64,000 bases of DNA from Skeletonema tropicum (Eukaryota; Bacillariophyta; Thalassiosirophyceae; Thalassiosirales; Thalassiosiraceae). The notes beneath the pieces are model-generated. The model was not told the origin of the DNA. It saw nothing but the letters and a program-made list of their open reading frames with translations, and did not search any database. Positions 9,286-21,343 of this stretch are shown here, piece by piece. A program made the position numbers and the translations under genes. Position 1 is the stretch's first letter; each line of letters starts with the position of its first letter. The stretch is from assembly GCA_037178625.1 (NCBI GenBank), contig CM074144.1, forward strand, positions 248,001 through 312,000, given 5' to 3'.

Positions 9286-10617
9286 GTGGAATGCCCTACG
9301 ATGCCTTGCAGAAAAGATATCATCTTACACGATAAAGGGAGTAGGAAGAAGCCGCCACAAAGTAATAATAACAATATCTGCACTACCACCATGACATCCT
9401 CATCATCATCATCGGCCGCCGCTGTAGTCGTTGTTGGCGGTCCTACTGACAATGACGAAAGTGGATCTAATTCATGCAAATAATAATAATAGCTACCGGA
9501 TTGAAAGATGATGATAGCTTCACAGTTGTCAACTCACTTGGATCGTCGTATCTGGAGCGATATAAACATTTAAAAGATGACGACTCTCTTTATCATCTAC
9601 AGACTCATCGTCAAGTGAATCTATTGAGGATCATGAGGATGACTCGTCTTCATCTAGCAGCGAGGAAGATTCCTCTTCTTCTTCGTCTAGCTCATCATCA
9701 ATAATAATACCGACGGATCAGAAGAGGAATCTAATAATGATGACCATTTCCCTGTCGAAACTCCTCAAAAGATGATTGCCTTCGACACAATCATCAACTT
9801 CTTCTCAGATGGGTAGAAAGGGCAGAGAAGTGACACCATCGCCCAAACCAAAATCATCTCAGCAACAAACTAGTAGATTATCATCAGCAGCTACACCAAA
9901 GCACACTTCTTCACAACACTCTCACGACGATATCCATCTACTCACCACTATAATTCAACAATAAAGTTACTCGTCCCTCTGAAATAATAATCTCGTATCA
10001 GACACCACGCAGCAGCAATATTAATAATAATCTGCGCGAGAGATTGGATGATTTGTGTCACGAATACATTGCCGATGGGGAGGAGAATGTTTGGGATTTA
10101 GCCCTTGTGGGAGTTGGCGAGTGTTGTTTTGGATAGGATTAAAGTATAGGAGTTGATAATTGTGTTGGTAGGGGGAGGAGGAAGAGGAAGAGTCTTCATC
10201 ATCTTCGTCTGCATCAGATTCATTCGACGTCAAGTAGTAGTGATTCTAGCACATCATCATCTTCCTCATCAGAAGAGGAAGATGAGGTAGAAAATGATGA
10301 CAGTGTATTCAACATCGTGAATGAAGGATAATAGAGTCAACATGGTCGATTCTAACAATAACATCCATGGCACTCATATTGTTAGCCAAGACCAAGACTC
10401 GCAACTGTACATCTCAATCGTCACCGTTGGGTAATATTGCAGTGCAGTTTGAAACAGATGATGTCGACAAGGAAAAGATTACATCTGCATGTTGATAATT
10501 CAAATGCTACAATAGCAGCAGCAGCAGTACCCACAACATCTGTAGTAGAAGAGCAAAGAAGAAGATGATGTAGCACCACCTCCAAATAATAAGAAGCGTA
10601 AGCTTTCGCAGGAGGAG
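9286..10617 (+). pseudogene. Degenerate upstream modules of the zinc-finger-repeat gene
   Basis: The stretch is rich in GAT/GAA/TCA codons (Asp/Glu/Ser runs) in changing frames. Around 10425-10620 it repeats the module seen intact downstream: a CGTCACCGTTGGGTAAT block, an Ala run, VVEE, then KKRKLSQEE. The frame is broken near 10545 (GAAGAGCAAAGAAGAAGATGA). At 9820 the block GTGACACCATCGCCCAAACC is also present at 21540 in cassette B, showing that this 5' region belongs to the duplicated gene. It may be decayed, or a coding 5' part with introns I cannot resolve. Confidence 0.45.
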
Positions 10618-12287
10618 ATGCAGTCGACTTTCTCAACAGCTTTGGATCCTAATGCATCTTCGACTTCCTCCGTAGGACAAGAAGATATTGACCAGAATGG
10701 CGACGACGATGATGATCATCATGGCACTTTTACTCAGCTTGACTCCTCGCAAGAGCATCATAGTTGCAATGGAGACTCGCCAATGGCATCTCCATCGTCG
10801 TTACCATTGGGAAATAGTGACAATGCGGTAGATCACTTGAATTTAATCGAGGTTGGTGCAAAAGAGATATCATCATCTGCTGCTGATGGAGCAGCAGCGG
10901 TGGCAGCACTGAAATCGATAGTAGAAGAAAAAAGCGACAAAGAAGTCGTCACACCTTCCAACAAGAAGAAGCGGAAGCTTTCGCAAGAGGATGTACCAAC
11001 AACGCTTTCGACGAAATTAGATTATTCCAATGCATCAGCTTCTGCTGGAAAAGATATCCGCCAAAGTGGTGGAGATGATGATAGCTTCACCGAGGTTGAT
11101 TTCCATGGATCTCAAGACAATCATAGTGTCAACGAAGACTCATCAGTGGCATCTCCGTCTTTGCCATTGGGGGAAGTTGAAGTGCACTCGAAAAAGCTGA
11201 CGATGGCCAAAAGATTTCTTCTAATAATAATAATGATTTGGCAACAACCAAAGCTGCAACATCAGCATCATTGATGGGGGCAGGATCCAAAGAAGTAGCA
11301 GCACCTTCCAAGGGAAAGCGAACGTTTTCACAAGTGGAGAGACAGCAAGCGGCAACGGCATCAGAGGTAGTAGTCGTAGTATCTGCGGCAGCGAAGGAGG
11401 GGGAAACATCTTCTTCTTCTTCGACGAAAGAAATGACTACTCCATCATCCTTCATCAACAGAGCAAAGCGAAAACTTTTCCACGAGGGGGACCAATCCCC
11501 ACCTGCAAAGGGGAGATCGAAGGAAGCTGCACAGGCACAGGATTGGATCTCACATTTTGCTGCAAAGGCTGTCCTTGAGGCCCAAAAGGAAAAGAAGGTT
11601 GGTCAAGAGAAGGAATCCCAGCAAGGGCAAGCAACAAAAGCAGTCCAGCCAACAAGAGAATCAGCCACTAAAATGACGAACAAGAAGAGGTCGAGAAAGT
11701 TATGCTCTATTGAATCATGCACCAATCAAGCGAGAGGTGGAGGTCTATGTCAAAGACATGGATCAAAAGCCAGTCTCTGCAAGTTCGAGGGGTGCACCAA
11801 TCAAGTTATCAATGGAGGAGTCTGCATCAGACACGGAGCAAAGGTGGCACCCAAGATAAAGGGACCACGCCTTCGATGCTCGGTGGAGACGTGTACAAAC
11901 TTCGCCAGGACTGGTGGTGTGTGTATTCGACATGGGGCGACAGAGCAGCGGAAACGATGCAGTTATGAAGGATGTTGTAAGCAAGCGCAGAAGGGGGGAT
12001 TCTGTGTAAGTCATGGTGCGCAAATGTTTTGTAGTGAGGTGATTGGAGGTGCCACGCAAGAGGGTGAATTGTGTACAAGTCCGGAGAAGAATGTGCCCAC
12101 CAGGAAGAGAGAATACACGAAGTGTAGTAGGGAAGACTGTGACAAATTGGCCCAGAAGGGAGGGTTGTGTTATTCTCATGGAGCAGCGGCTACGAAGTGT
12201 AGTTATGAGGGGTGTAAGAATAATGCCAAGCGGAGGGGTTTGTGCAAGAGGCATGGAGCGTATAATGAACTTGAGTGTACCAAGTAA
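10618..12287 (+). CDS. Zinc-finger-repeat protein (six C-x4-C...C-x2-H repeats), cassette A, one homopolymer frameshift
   Basis: The N-terminal half is acidic and serine-rich with NLS-like KKRKLSQE modules. The C-terminal half (from about 11700) holds six repeats of the pattern C-x4-C-x9-C-x2-H-G, for example CSIESC...GGLCQRHG and CSYEGC...RGLCKRHG. This is the WRKY19-like zinc-finger repeat seen in many stramenopile proteins; nucleic-acid or protein binding in the nucleus is likely (inference). The upstream frame leaves its track at an A run (11191-11195). Copy B has six A here and copy A five, and one added A would join the two frames into about 556 aa. The true start is uncertain because similar modules extend upstream. 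It converges on the LRR gene: their stops are about 750 bases apart. Confidence 0.7.
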
Positions 12288-12410
12288 CAACTGCTTCGTA
12301 TTGTTGCAACCCAAGGGTAACACTTTAACTGTGCTTGGTGCTCGGGGCTGTCGTAATTCATTTAAGGTTGTCTTGGTTTAATATCGTGATAAATCTTACT
12401 CTACTCTTTT

Positions 12411-12904
12411 TTATCGCTTCAGATACAGATAGAGTCAAATTTCAGAGCTAGATGAAGCCGCTCCTACATACTATGTCTCCTCTTTTCCCTGCTCTTCATC
12501 ACATGGCATTGTCACGTCATGTTGAGACGCGATGATCTGCCCCTCCTGGCTATCATCCTCTATTGCGTTCATTATTTCTCCCTCTCCTGCAACTGCCTCC
12601 ACCAAAGTGCCTTCCGATTCAGATGTGTGTGCAGTCAAGCTTGAATCTACATCACATTGTGGTTGTGGGGTGCACTCAGATGCTTTACCAGCTGCTGCTT
12701 GTGAATCTAGCAGTTTTTGGACTGTCTCGCGAAGAATCGCAATCTCATGGGTTTATCGTTTCATCTCTTCCATCTCACGTGCTGCCTTCTTCTGTTGAGA
12801 GCGCAGCATACCAAGCTCCTCCTGTTGATAAGCAATCTGAGCCTTTTGAATTGCAAGTTCCTCCTTAATCTCCACTACTGCGCATTCCTTGGTGCTTCTG
12901 AACT
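12411..12904 (-). pseudogene. Extra copy of the last LRR-gene exon
   Basis: Read on the minus strand, this repeats the coiled-coil/acidic end of the LRR gene next to it: GATCATCGCGTCTCAACATG-like sequence, then the DEEQ...EETEY tail. The closest partner is copy C at 38042-38300. No splice site or membrane part precedes it and the frame is broken, so it is a non-functional tandem exon duplicate lying between LRR gene A and its zinc-finger partner. Confidence 0.75.
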
Positions 12905-13034
12905 AGAACTCGGAAAATATCCTAGTAGACTGTTCTACTCCTTTTTGTCACCATCACATTCGGAGTCGATTTCACAGTCAGATGTAGTCGCTCCTACATA
13001 TTCTGTCTCCTCTTTTTCTGCCCTCAAACAATGT

Positions 13035-16000
13035 TCAGACGCGATGATATAAATACCTCTCCTCATCCGCCATTGAATTCCTTGATCCACTCTCTGCAGC
13101 AACCACGTCCGAACGTGTATCTCCTGATTCTGCTGTGTGTGTAATAAAGCTATCCTCTGCGGCGCCTGACCCAGCGCCTTGAAGGATGATTCCGGATGAA
13201 GTAGTTGCTACTGCATGTGGTTCTAGCAGTTTTTGAACAGCCTCACCGAGCGTTGTAATCTTCTCTTCCACCTCAAATTCTTTCTTCTCCTGGTGAAAGC
13301 GCAGCATTTCAAGCTCCTCCTGTTGAGATGCAATCTGAGCATTTTGGAGTGCAATTTCCTCCTTCATTTCCTCTATTGCGCTGTCCTTTTCTGCTGCTTC
13401 GTCTGAACTAGTATTGGAGTCTGCATCAGATGCGTGCGCAGTCCATTTCCCATTGCATGCTTCCAATAAGGCAAAGATCCGTTCGTCCAAATCCATTACA
13501 AATAGTACGATTACTGAATTAACAATAATTTCAGTATTGCTCGTCGCGAGTGCCTTGTTATATATGGTGCTAACCTGAGTGATGTTGAAGTGAAAAAATG
13601 ATATAAGTGTTGCTATCAATCAAATGGAAAGCAATCAACAAGGAATAAGGATAAAGTGCCACAATTTTGAAAACTTACATACAAGGCAAACAGTGTAATC
13701 GAACACATGGCCACTCCACCTATAAAGAATAGAATCCTTGATCTGATAGGGTGCCTAATTCTCGATGACTGATAGATCAACTTTGATCCGTTAAGCAAAT
13801 CTTTTGCCAGATGAGCAAACATTAACATGCAGAAAAGAACCCAGCCAAACTTAGTCCAATCGGCTGTGTGCCTGCATTCATCTGAGTCGCGAGGGCAGTT
13901 CCAGGTGAATTTTATGTCGATTCTGCCATCTTGCAAGTTGGCCTCCGAAGCAACGACAAAGAAGATGAGAATTAAAACCTGTATGCCAAGTGTAACAAAA
14001 GCTACCAGCCAACCTAGGACGTTCTCTGTAACAAAGTAAGAATATACCGATCCTTCGCCAATTCTACTCAAAGCATAATTTTTGTCTTCATGCCTGCTCT
14101 CCGTTGGCATCGTTGGGTTGTTTCGACGACTACGATTCTTGCGTTTGTTTAAGAAGTATAAACTAAGAACGACCATGCAACAAAGTGCAAGGAAGCAAGG
14201 CAAGAGAACAGCAGCAAAATTGCCGTAGTTGAAGCCCCAGCTTTGAACTTTTGTGTCTTCTTGTGGATAACAATCCTCATGTGCGTTACCTGGCACAATA
14301 TTGCAGTTGAAAATGAAAGTTGGTGAGACACTTTTTAACAATTGATACAATTGAGCAAGATTAGAATAGAACATACAGCACATTGTACAATTTTCACACT
14401 TCATTGGATCTTTAAAGGCAGATGGCACGCCGCAGTCTGTGACGAATGTAGATTTGGTGTGCATACTTTCATCTAATTGTGGTATATTAGGCATTTCAGT
14501 AATTCTGTTACTTTGAAGTTGAAGCAACTGAAGCTTTGTCAACTCTCCCAAGCCTGCAGGTGCCGTTGCGGTGAAGGCATTGTAGCTGAGACGCAGGTAC
14601 TTGAGCTTGGAAAGTAGGCCAATCTCTGTTGGAATCGATCCCTGTGAGTTGAGTTGTGTAAAGTGTAAGACAATGATGTTTGGTGAGTGTTAGCAATAAA
14701 TTTAAGTTGCAGGAAAGTGTAAGTGACACGCTTATAGTAATAGGCATCACCTTAATGTAATTGTCACTCAAGTCCAACACTTCGATTGAAGTTAGCTTTC
14801 CAATGCTCTCACTCAATCTCCCCGACAATCCATTGTTTCTGAGGTCAAGCAGTATCACCTGGTTTGTGTTAGTATCACAAGTGACTCCATGCCAATCACA
14901 GCAGCTCGTATACTCGTCCTGCCAATTGGTTCTATTCGTCCACTCTGCACCCTTTGCGGAATCATGAAAGACACTCAAGGCATTTCGTTCGATTGGGCAA
15001 AATGTGGTGTTATTCGCTAGATCAAAATGTTCGGCACCTCGCAACATACAAAGACTGAGTGGGGCAGTTGTAGATAAATTGAAGGGATTATCACTCAAGT
15101 ACACAGAAGCACCCTGAAGCTGACCAATTTGAGAAGGAATATCCCCTGATATGTCATTATTTGAAAGATCGAGGTGTTTCAAGAAACCTACGAATAAATA
15201 ACAACGCAGGCTTTGAGTTTTGGACATCTGCTACATCCTACAGCTGCAAAATGTGATAGACAATTACTCACCTCCAAGCATCCCGAGCGGAATGTTACCT
15301 GTTAGCTTGTTACCAGCTAGATTCAATTTCTTGAGAAATTGAAGTTTTTCTAGATCTTCTGGAATTGATCCTGTAAAGCCACTTTTTTGGTTGGCCATGT
15401 CAAGTACCTGGAGGCTCAAAATAGAGCCTGCGAAGTCAGGCAGCTTCCCGGTCAGAGCGTTGGATGATATATCGAATTGTCGTAACTGTGGTAGATTACT
15501 CAATGACTCTGGAAGACTTCCAGAGAGAGCGTTGTTTGACATGTTGAAATATTGCAACTGCGGAAGATTATTCAATGACTCTGGGAGACTTCCAGAGAGA
15601 GCGTTGGAAGACATGTCGAATTGACGCAACTTTGGGAGATCATTCATTGAGTCTGGAAGACTGCCGTATATTTTATTGCTTTGTGCATATATTTGCTCTA
15701 TGTTGGGTGGAATGTTCTCTAAAAGGACAGTGCCATTTGTATTGATAGCATTGTTGCTCACGTCACAATAGCGGAGTTTTTGGTAGGATGTCTTGTATTT
15801 TTGGAAGCGACGCATAGACGTGAAGTTGTTGTTGCTGAAGTCGGAGTGCGTTATCGAGGGAGTGACAAGTGCATCTACCTCTCCACTCAACTGGTTTCCC
15901 GAGACATCAAAGTGCTGGAGTGAAGAAAGATTGTAGAGCGGACCATATTCGATCGTACCATTGAGGTTGTTGTCTGCCAAGTCAAGAGCCTCGAGCTTGA

Positions 16001-17237
16001 GTAGATTTGCCAAACCGTACTTGTTGCGATACCATTGGCTTTCGGTTGTATTGGTGTTGCGCGTGTACACAGGAAACTGGCCAACAAGGTTGTTGTCCCT
16101 CAAATGAATACGAGTGATATGCCCCTCAACGTCGCAAGAAATTCCATACCACTGGCAATGATCGACTGTCTCATTCATCCAGCCAGTTCTGTTTGTCCAA
16201 TTCGAACCGTTCATTTTCTGGTATATCTCCTTCAGACTTGTCCTCTCGTCATCCAATTCCATGCCAGGGATGGCGATTTCCGTAGAGTCGACGGGAGAAA
16301 GAGTGCTCCTTCGACGTTGACAGAAGCAACAGTGAGCTGTCGCTGGTCCCATATCTCCTGCCCGGTTGTCAGCGGTGGGACATCCTGGATCATAATGTTC
16401 TTCGTACCAATCACACCCTTCACCGAAAATATCTTTCCAACCCGACGTGTCCAAACATGTTGATGAACTCAGTTCGTCAGATTGCATATTGCGATTGCTG
16501 GTGGCGACAGCAGGCGGTGAGAAGATGGGAGGCAGCACAACCGCTGGCAATGGACTGACAATATCGGGCGATGCTGGGTTATCAAAATTCGATCGATGGT
16601 CTTCATGACGAAGAGATCTTATTGATGCAGCCGGTGGCTTGGCTGGGGGAGCTTCAACCTCTCCCGATGCATCACTTTGATGAATTAGTGAGATGGGGGA
16701 AGTCAGCGTCGTGATGGATCCAAATGCGATCAACAGAATAATTCCACCCCTCAGCCATGATATTGGCATAAGAAGCTTGGTCTTCTTTTGCTCGGCGTCA
16801 ATATTGGTGGCGGCCGCCTGGTTTAGCTTCTTCTGTTTACGGCGGCGGCGGCGTTGCTTCCTGGCTACCGCCGTTGCTGCCATTTTCTCCTTCTTGTCAG
16901 CCTCTGCGGCGGCTGCATCCATCAACTTCTTCTGAACGGATGCCGCGTCATCAGAAGATGATGGCACCGCCGCTCGACCCTCCTTCCTTTCATCTAGTAA
17001 GTGAAGAAGGAAAACCGCCAAAAGGAGTTCCTTCGAGACACCGGCCAAGAGACTATTTTTGAGTGCCATGCCTTCCTCCAAAATCTCAGTGAAGACATCG
17101 CGATCACGAGCAGCAACAGCAGGAGAAGCGAAGCCCTCTTCCCGAAGTAGTAGGGAGCGAATCATTATCGCCTGCTCCAAAAGATCACGCCGGTCCATCG
17201 CAGCAGTGTCAGAAGTGAAAGGAGAGTCGCTGGTCAT
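13035..17237 (-). CDS. LRR receptor-like membrane protein, copy A (five exons, intact)
   Basis: Exons 17237-15272, 15187-14751, 14641-14377, 14289-13679 and 13574-13035 join in phase with GT-AG borders to 1272 aa. The start is the Met aligned with copy D (M-x-SDSPFTS). The protein has a charged N-terminus with poly-Arg, one membrane anchor near residue 160-180, one Cys-rich module (CLDTSGWKDIFGEGC...AGDMGPATAHCCFC), an LRR cap (NWTNRTGW...CQWYGISC) and LRRs. A second cap (CDWHGVTC) is followed by more LRRs, a short Cys cluster (CTMCC), four to five membrane segments and a C-terminal coiled coil. The expected topology is a lumenal or extracellular LRR domain with cytosolic ends; surface sensing is plausible but unproven. 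Unlike B-D it lacks the exon-2 Cys-rich domain and the intron before it. No kinase domain is present. Confidence 0.85.
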
Positions 17238-17555
17238 GATAATGATTATTCTGAATTTTGCGCGATAGATAGATAACGATAGTTTCAACAATGTATCTCA
17301 CGCCAAGGGTACTTAGCAGGGCGGCGAGGCAACAACTTCATTGCCATGGTTGATGGGTTCGGGTTCGCTTCGTCGATAGATACTTTTGAGTACCGACCCA
17401 GTAACATTTCGCGACCCAACCGTACTTGAACGGTGATCCAATTATATAAGGCTACAGAGGAATGAGTACATAATGTTTGTGTTGCGAGATCGAGTAGCAT
17501 TCCGTGTCACAGCGATTGTAACTGCTGAAAAGATCGCCTTCGCCGATCGATGCGA
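17238..17555. other. LRR copy A upstream region
   Basis: Lies between the start of LRR gene A and the LTR retrotransposon. It should hold the gene A promoter. No motif can be named; a purine-poor stretch with CGAT motifs precedes the insertion point. Confidence 0.35.
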
Positions 17556-17560
17556 CTCTA

Positions 17561-17707
17561 TTTTGGATTCGGTTCAACTTGTGCTTTCATTGGCGATGTC
17601 ATGATAGACCAGCCTCGAGAAAGCATTTCCGAAACATATTGAGAAACGAGAAACCAGATAACATAAATATGAATTTGATTGATGTCCGACACTACGTAGG
17701 TGTGACA
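17561..17707 (-). repeat. 3' LTR
   Basis: 147 bp, identical to 21344-21490, and flanked outside by the CTCTA target copy. Confidence 0.92.
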
Positions 17708-17712
17708 TTCTA

Positions 17713-17721
17713 CCCCTCCTC
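17713..17721 (-). other. Polypurine tract of the LTR element
   Basis: GAGGAGGGG on the minus strand, five bases before the 3' LTR. This is the expected position of the plus-strand primer. It overlaps the last codons of pol. Confidence 0.7.
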
Positions 17722-20437
17722 AGAGGGCGCAACGATTTGTTGTAAGAATTGAGGAGTAGGTGACTTGTAGGGCTTGATGCGTCTGATTGTTGAGACGCTC
17801 TTGTAGGTGATCGTCGAGCTTGATAGTAACATTGCCGTTGGCATGGGTACGGACGATAGTGAAAGGACCATTCCATTTGTCGTCGAGTTTTGCAGGATCA
17901 AAGACCTTCTTCATGACTTCTTCCCCAACGCGGTAATCGTAGCTGTAGCGTTTGGAATTGATTCGCTTGATGTCCTTGTTGACACGGCGTTGGCGGCGAA
18001 GGTTGATCTCATTCATGGCGTGCTGGACTGGAAGGTTGAAGATCATATCGCGCCCAAAGGCCAATGCTGCGGGAGCATATCCAGTAGCTTGTGCGGATAG
18101 AGCTAAGAGTATCAGATCTTGTACTTGACGAGGAGGGAAGTGGCCATAGCCTCGCTGACCAATCTTTGTACGCTGGCAAACATCGCACGAGAAAGCATTG
18201 ATCCGGGCTGCCAATTGAGGATGATAGAACTTGGAGAGAGCATTAGTAACTGCCTTGGCTCCTGGATGATTCAACAGGAGATGAAAGTATTCAATAGCGA
18301 CGTCTACCGCATTGTCCGTGAGGACTATCTTCAAAGTGGATCCATCTTGAGGAGTGGGGCTGTAGCAAATCAACGACGTGTCATGGCGACCAAACGTTCG
18401 ACAATGGTAGAACGTTGGGTAAGTAGTGAGCATCTGCTGAAGGGCAGGACAGCGGCTCTGCTCTTCTGCAAGCCATTCATATCGCAAAGGATTCTGTACG
18501 GTAGAAGGAAGGTTCATGAACTGTTGCACTTGGGCTAAAAGGAACTCATCATCACTGGCCAATTCGGCTAGTTGTTCTTCAAAGACACTGGGCTCTTCGT
18601 CTTCAACTCGAGGAACATCGTGGGGAACTGGATTGAATTGAACTGGAGTGGAGGAAAGTTCATCCTGCCTCTTCTCGGCACCCGAGAAATCAAACTTGGG
18701 GAGACGACTGTACGCATCTGCTAAGACATTGAGCTTGCCGGGGTGGTAGAACCACTCTGCATGGAAGGACTCGAGGAAGCACCGCCACCGAAGGACTCGT
18801 TGACTGTTTAAGTTGGAGAACGTTAAGTTGCGATGGTCCGTGAAAATCTTGAGCTTTGCTCCAAAGAGCATGGTACGATATTCCGTGAGGGTGCTGACGA
18901 TGGCCAATAATTCCTTTTCCATGGTGGTGTATCGAGATTGTGCCGCCGAGAGTCTTTTGGAGTAATACGCAACGGGGCGCCCGCCTTGGAGTATGGCTGC
19001 TCCCAGTTGATAATCAGAACTGTCCGTGTAGACTTCAAAAGGCTCATTGTGGTTTGGGTAGGCACACAAAGCATCACTGGCAATAACTTGCTTCATTTCC
19101 TGAAAAACTTTCTCTAGCTCTGGAGTCCAAACGATCGGCGCTTTCTTCTTCTGAATACCTCGGATAAGCTGAGTAAACGGGGAGAGGAGATGGCTTCGAC
19201 GTGGCCAGAAATCTCGGTACCAGTTGATCAATCCCACCAGGGTTCGTACTTCGCTAGCGTTGGTAGGCCTTTGCAGGTCAAGAACCGCTTGTATCTTCTT
19301 CTGCCATGGTTGAATGCCGTCCTTGCTGACCCAATGACCGAGAAAATCTCCCTCTGCAATACCGAATTCGCACTTTAGAGGGTTAATAGAGAACCCTGCC
19401 TCTTCAAGACGCCTGAACACCTCGCGGAGGGTGCGTACATGATCATCCCAAGAATTAGACCATATCGCGATGTCATCAATGTACACTTCGACTTCATCTA
19501 GATCCCTAAGCACTTCTTCAATAATCGACTGTGCGAATGCTGGGGAGTTGCGGAGACCCATCGGGGCTCTTGTCCAACGAAAAAGACCGAAGGGTGTCGA
19601 GATTGTGGTGAGGTCCTTTGCTCTGTCCGTCAATTCAAATGAATAGAACATCATGCTCAAGTCAAGCTTCGTCATGAACTGGAATCCAGTACGCTTTCGG
19701 ATCAGATCTTGGATGATGGGAAGAGTATAATCTCGCGGCTTAATGACTTTGTTCAGCTCACGGAGATCTGCGATGACCTTATCCACTTTGAGCTCTTCAT
19801 AAGTAGAATCAGCAATAACCGTTGCAAAAGAGTCTAGGTAGTCCAATTCTTCATCTTCCTCCTCCACAATGCAACAGCCGATAGCTGCGTTTAGCCTCTC
19901 CGTGGTAAACTTGGAGTTCATTGGGATGCGCTTCCCCCTCCACTCGAGTTCGAGTGTCTCGTAATCAATGAAAAGGCCTATTTTCATCAGGAAATCATTA
20001 CCAAGTATCAAATCAAACGAGCACTTGGGGTCAAAGACGAGGAACTCTTGGCTGTCGACAGTAAGGTTGGCATCAAACTCCGGGAGCTTGATATTCTCGG
20101 CAAGTAGGGAACCTACCGGCATGTAGTTCCCAGCGATGGTGTTACAGATCGTCGATTGTGAAGATTGACGAAGTTCCGCTCCAGGGGGCAAAACACTACG
20201 ATGGGCCACCGAAACGCTACCACCCGTGTCAAATAGGCACTTGAGGAATCGATTGCACTTGACTCCATTTACCGACTTGACCATTGCATACGCAGTGGCC
20301 ATGGGCACTGTGACTCCTTTCGAATCAACTTTGTAAGTAACCTCAACATTACAAAATTCAAATTCAGTATCCAACTCGATGTTGTTGCACGTATGTGGAA
20401 TGGATGGGAGTTGGAGCGCCTCTCCTAACTCGACCAT
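17720..20437 (-). CDS. Defective gypsy-type Pol: protease, partial RT, RNase H, core-deleted integrase
   Basis: This 905-aa frame opens with an aspartic protease (LFDTGGS). It then goes directly into RT at ADLRELNKVIKPRDY, without the RT fingers that should precede it. The RT has the YIDD active site (VYIDDIAIW) and is followed by RNase H (VYTDSSDYQLG). The integrase zinc finger is present (HLLLNHP...CDVCQRTK), but after GHFPPR the text jumps to the region that normally follows the DDE core (ATGYAPAALAFGRDM). The catalytic core is therefore missing. The C-terminal integrase part (KWNGPFTIV) is kept. The protein could not integrate its own DNA. Confidence 0.88.
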   Translation of the reverse strand: MVELGEALQLPSIPHTCNNIELDTEFEFCNVEVTYKVDSKGVTVPMATAYAMVKSVNGVKCNRFLKCLFDTGGSVSVAHRSVLPPGAELRQSSQSTICNTIAGNYMPVGSLLAENIKLPEFDANLTVDSQEFLVFDPKCSFDLILGNDFLMKIGLFIDYETLELEWRGKRIPMNSKFTTERLNAAIGCCIVEEEDEELDYLDSFATVIADSTYEELKVDKVIADLRELNKVIKPRDYTLPIIQDLIRKRTGFQFMTKLDLSMMFYSFELTDRAKDLTTISTPFGLFRWTRAPMGLRNSPAFAQSIIEEVLRDLDEVEVYIDDIAIWSNSWDDHVRTLREVFRRLEEAGFSINPLKCEFGIAEGDFLGHWVSKDGIQPWQKKIQAVLDLQRPTNASEVRTLVGLINWYRDFWPRRSHLLSPFTQLIRGIQKKKAPIVWTPELEKVFQEMKQVIASDALCAYPNHNEPFEVYTDSSDYQLGAAILQGGRPVAYYSKRLSAAQSRYTTMEKELLAIVSTLTEYRTMLFGAKLKIFTDHRNLTFSNLNSQRVLRWRCFLESFHAEWFYHPGKLNVLADAYSRLPKFDFSGAEKRQDELSSTPVQFNPVPHDVPRVEDEEPSVFEEQLAELASDDEFLLAQVQQFMNLPSTVQNPLRYEWLAEEQSRCPALQQMLTTYPTFYHCRTFGRHDTSLICYSPTPQDGSTLKIVLTDNAVDVAIEYFHLLLNHPGAKAVTNALSKFYHPQLAARINAFSCDVCQRTKIGQRGYGHFPPRQVQDLILLALSAQATGYAPAALAFGRDMIFNLPVQHAMNEINLRRQRRVNKDIKRINSKRYSYDYRVGEEVMKKVFDPAKLDDKWNGPFTIVRTHANGNVTIKLDDHLQERLNNQTHQALQVTYSSILTTNRCAL

Positions 20438-20904
20438 CTGATTGTCATAAGACTCAATTCCTGTATTAGGGAAGATGTTGAAATCCCAAGGCTCAATATT
20501 GCTTTGGTCTGGGATTGGAGTACAAGATACTCTGGGCAGTCCACCATCGTTGCCTCAACGGCGACTGTTTCGTTTGTTAGTGGGATGGTGTTGATCGATG
20601 CATCTAGTGCATCCTCCGCAAAGTGACAATTGAACAATTCGTTCAAGAACTCATCATCATGAAGTTGAGTGTCTGATGCGATGCGGTCGAGCATTGATGC
20701 AGGGCTTGAAGCTGGCTGCGCTCTAGGTTTCAAGCTCATGTTTGCTTGTAGAACGGTAGAGACTGTAATCGGATCACGGTCCCTACGGATGCAACGTGGA
20801 AGTTGAACATCAATCTCGCTCGAAGGCTCCGAGGTAACATTGTTGACATGATACTCGAGAGCTGCTGGGGCATTAGCATAGCCCGTCACCTGTTCCAAAC
20901 TGGT
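20425..20904 (-). pseudogene. Gag/linker-like frame upstream of Pol
   Basis: An acidic frame with no zinc knuckle overlaps the start of pol by 13 bases in another frame. Its position suggests the end of gag or the gag-protease linker. No ATG is well placed, and an upstream stop separates it from the RT fragment. Most of a normal gag is absent from the element. Confidence 0.5.
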
Positions 20905-20955
20905 GGCAAATACATTGGTGAAGGTTGAATGTTGATTCCCAAAAGGGTCGGCGTT

Positions 20956-21190
20956 TCATGATCGATGGGGAACAAGAACCTTGCCATCCTTCTTAGGGAT
21001 AATAAACGATGGTAGACCCCATGCAGATAGGCCTGACACTCTCTCAAGAACACCTATTTCGATAAGACGGAGCAACTCCTTCTTAAACGTTTCCATATGG
21101 ATGCGTGGAGTAGGGTAAGGTCGTCGGAAGACAGGCTGGGCTCCTGGTTGCAATTCAATATCCATCTTGGCTCCTTCAAAGACACTCTCT
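20956..21190 (-). pseudogene. Relocated RT N-terminal fragment
   Basis: The protein text (MDIELQPGAQPVFRRPYP...FIIPKKDGKV) is the finger region of a gypsy reverse transcriptase, which normally directly precedes the RELN motif found in the pol frame. Here it lies 5' of gag and protease on the minus strand and ends in a stop after DGKV. The element is therefore internally shuffled, not just deleted. Confidence 0.8.
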
Positions 21191-21343
21191 TCCTGTTGCT
21201 GATTTTTCTTCTTTGTTTGGCTGTTAATGTGGGAGTATATATACTGTGTCCAATCTTGCTAACAATTGAGCTATTGATCAATATATTTGGTGATATAACA
21301 AAAGACTTATTATGACTTAAAATCTAAAGGAAACGATCAACGT

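Noticed and set aside
12532..13052. Plus-strand frames within the last-exon copies
   Set aside because: They are antisense to the LRR last exon, which is supported by four copies and splice phase.
21301..21343. tRNA primer-binding site after the 5' LTR
   Set aside because: ACGTTGATCG does not resemble the usual initiator-tRNA complement, so no site is claimed.
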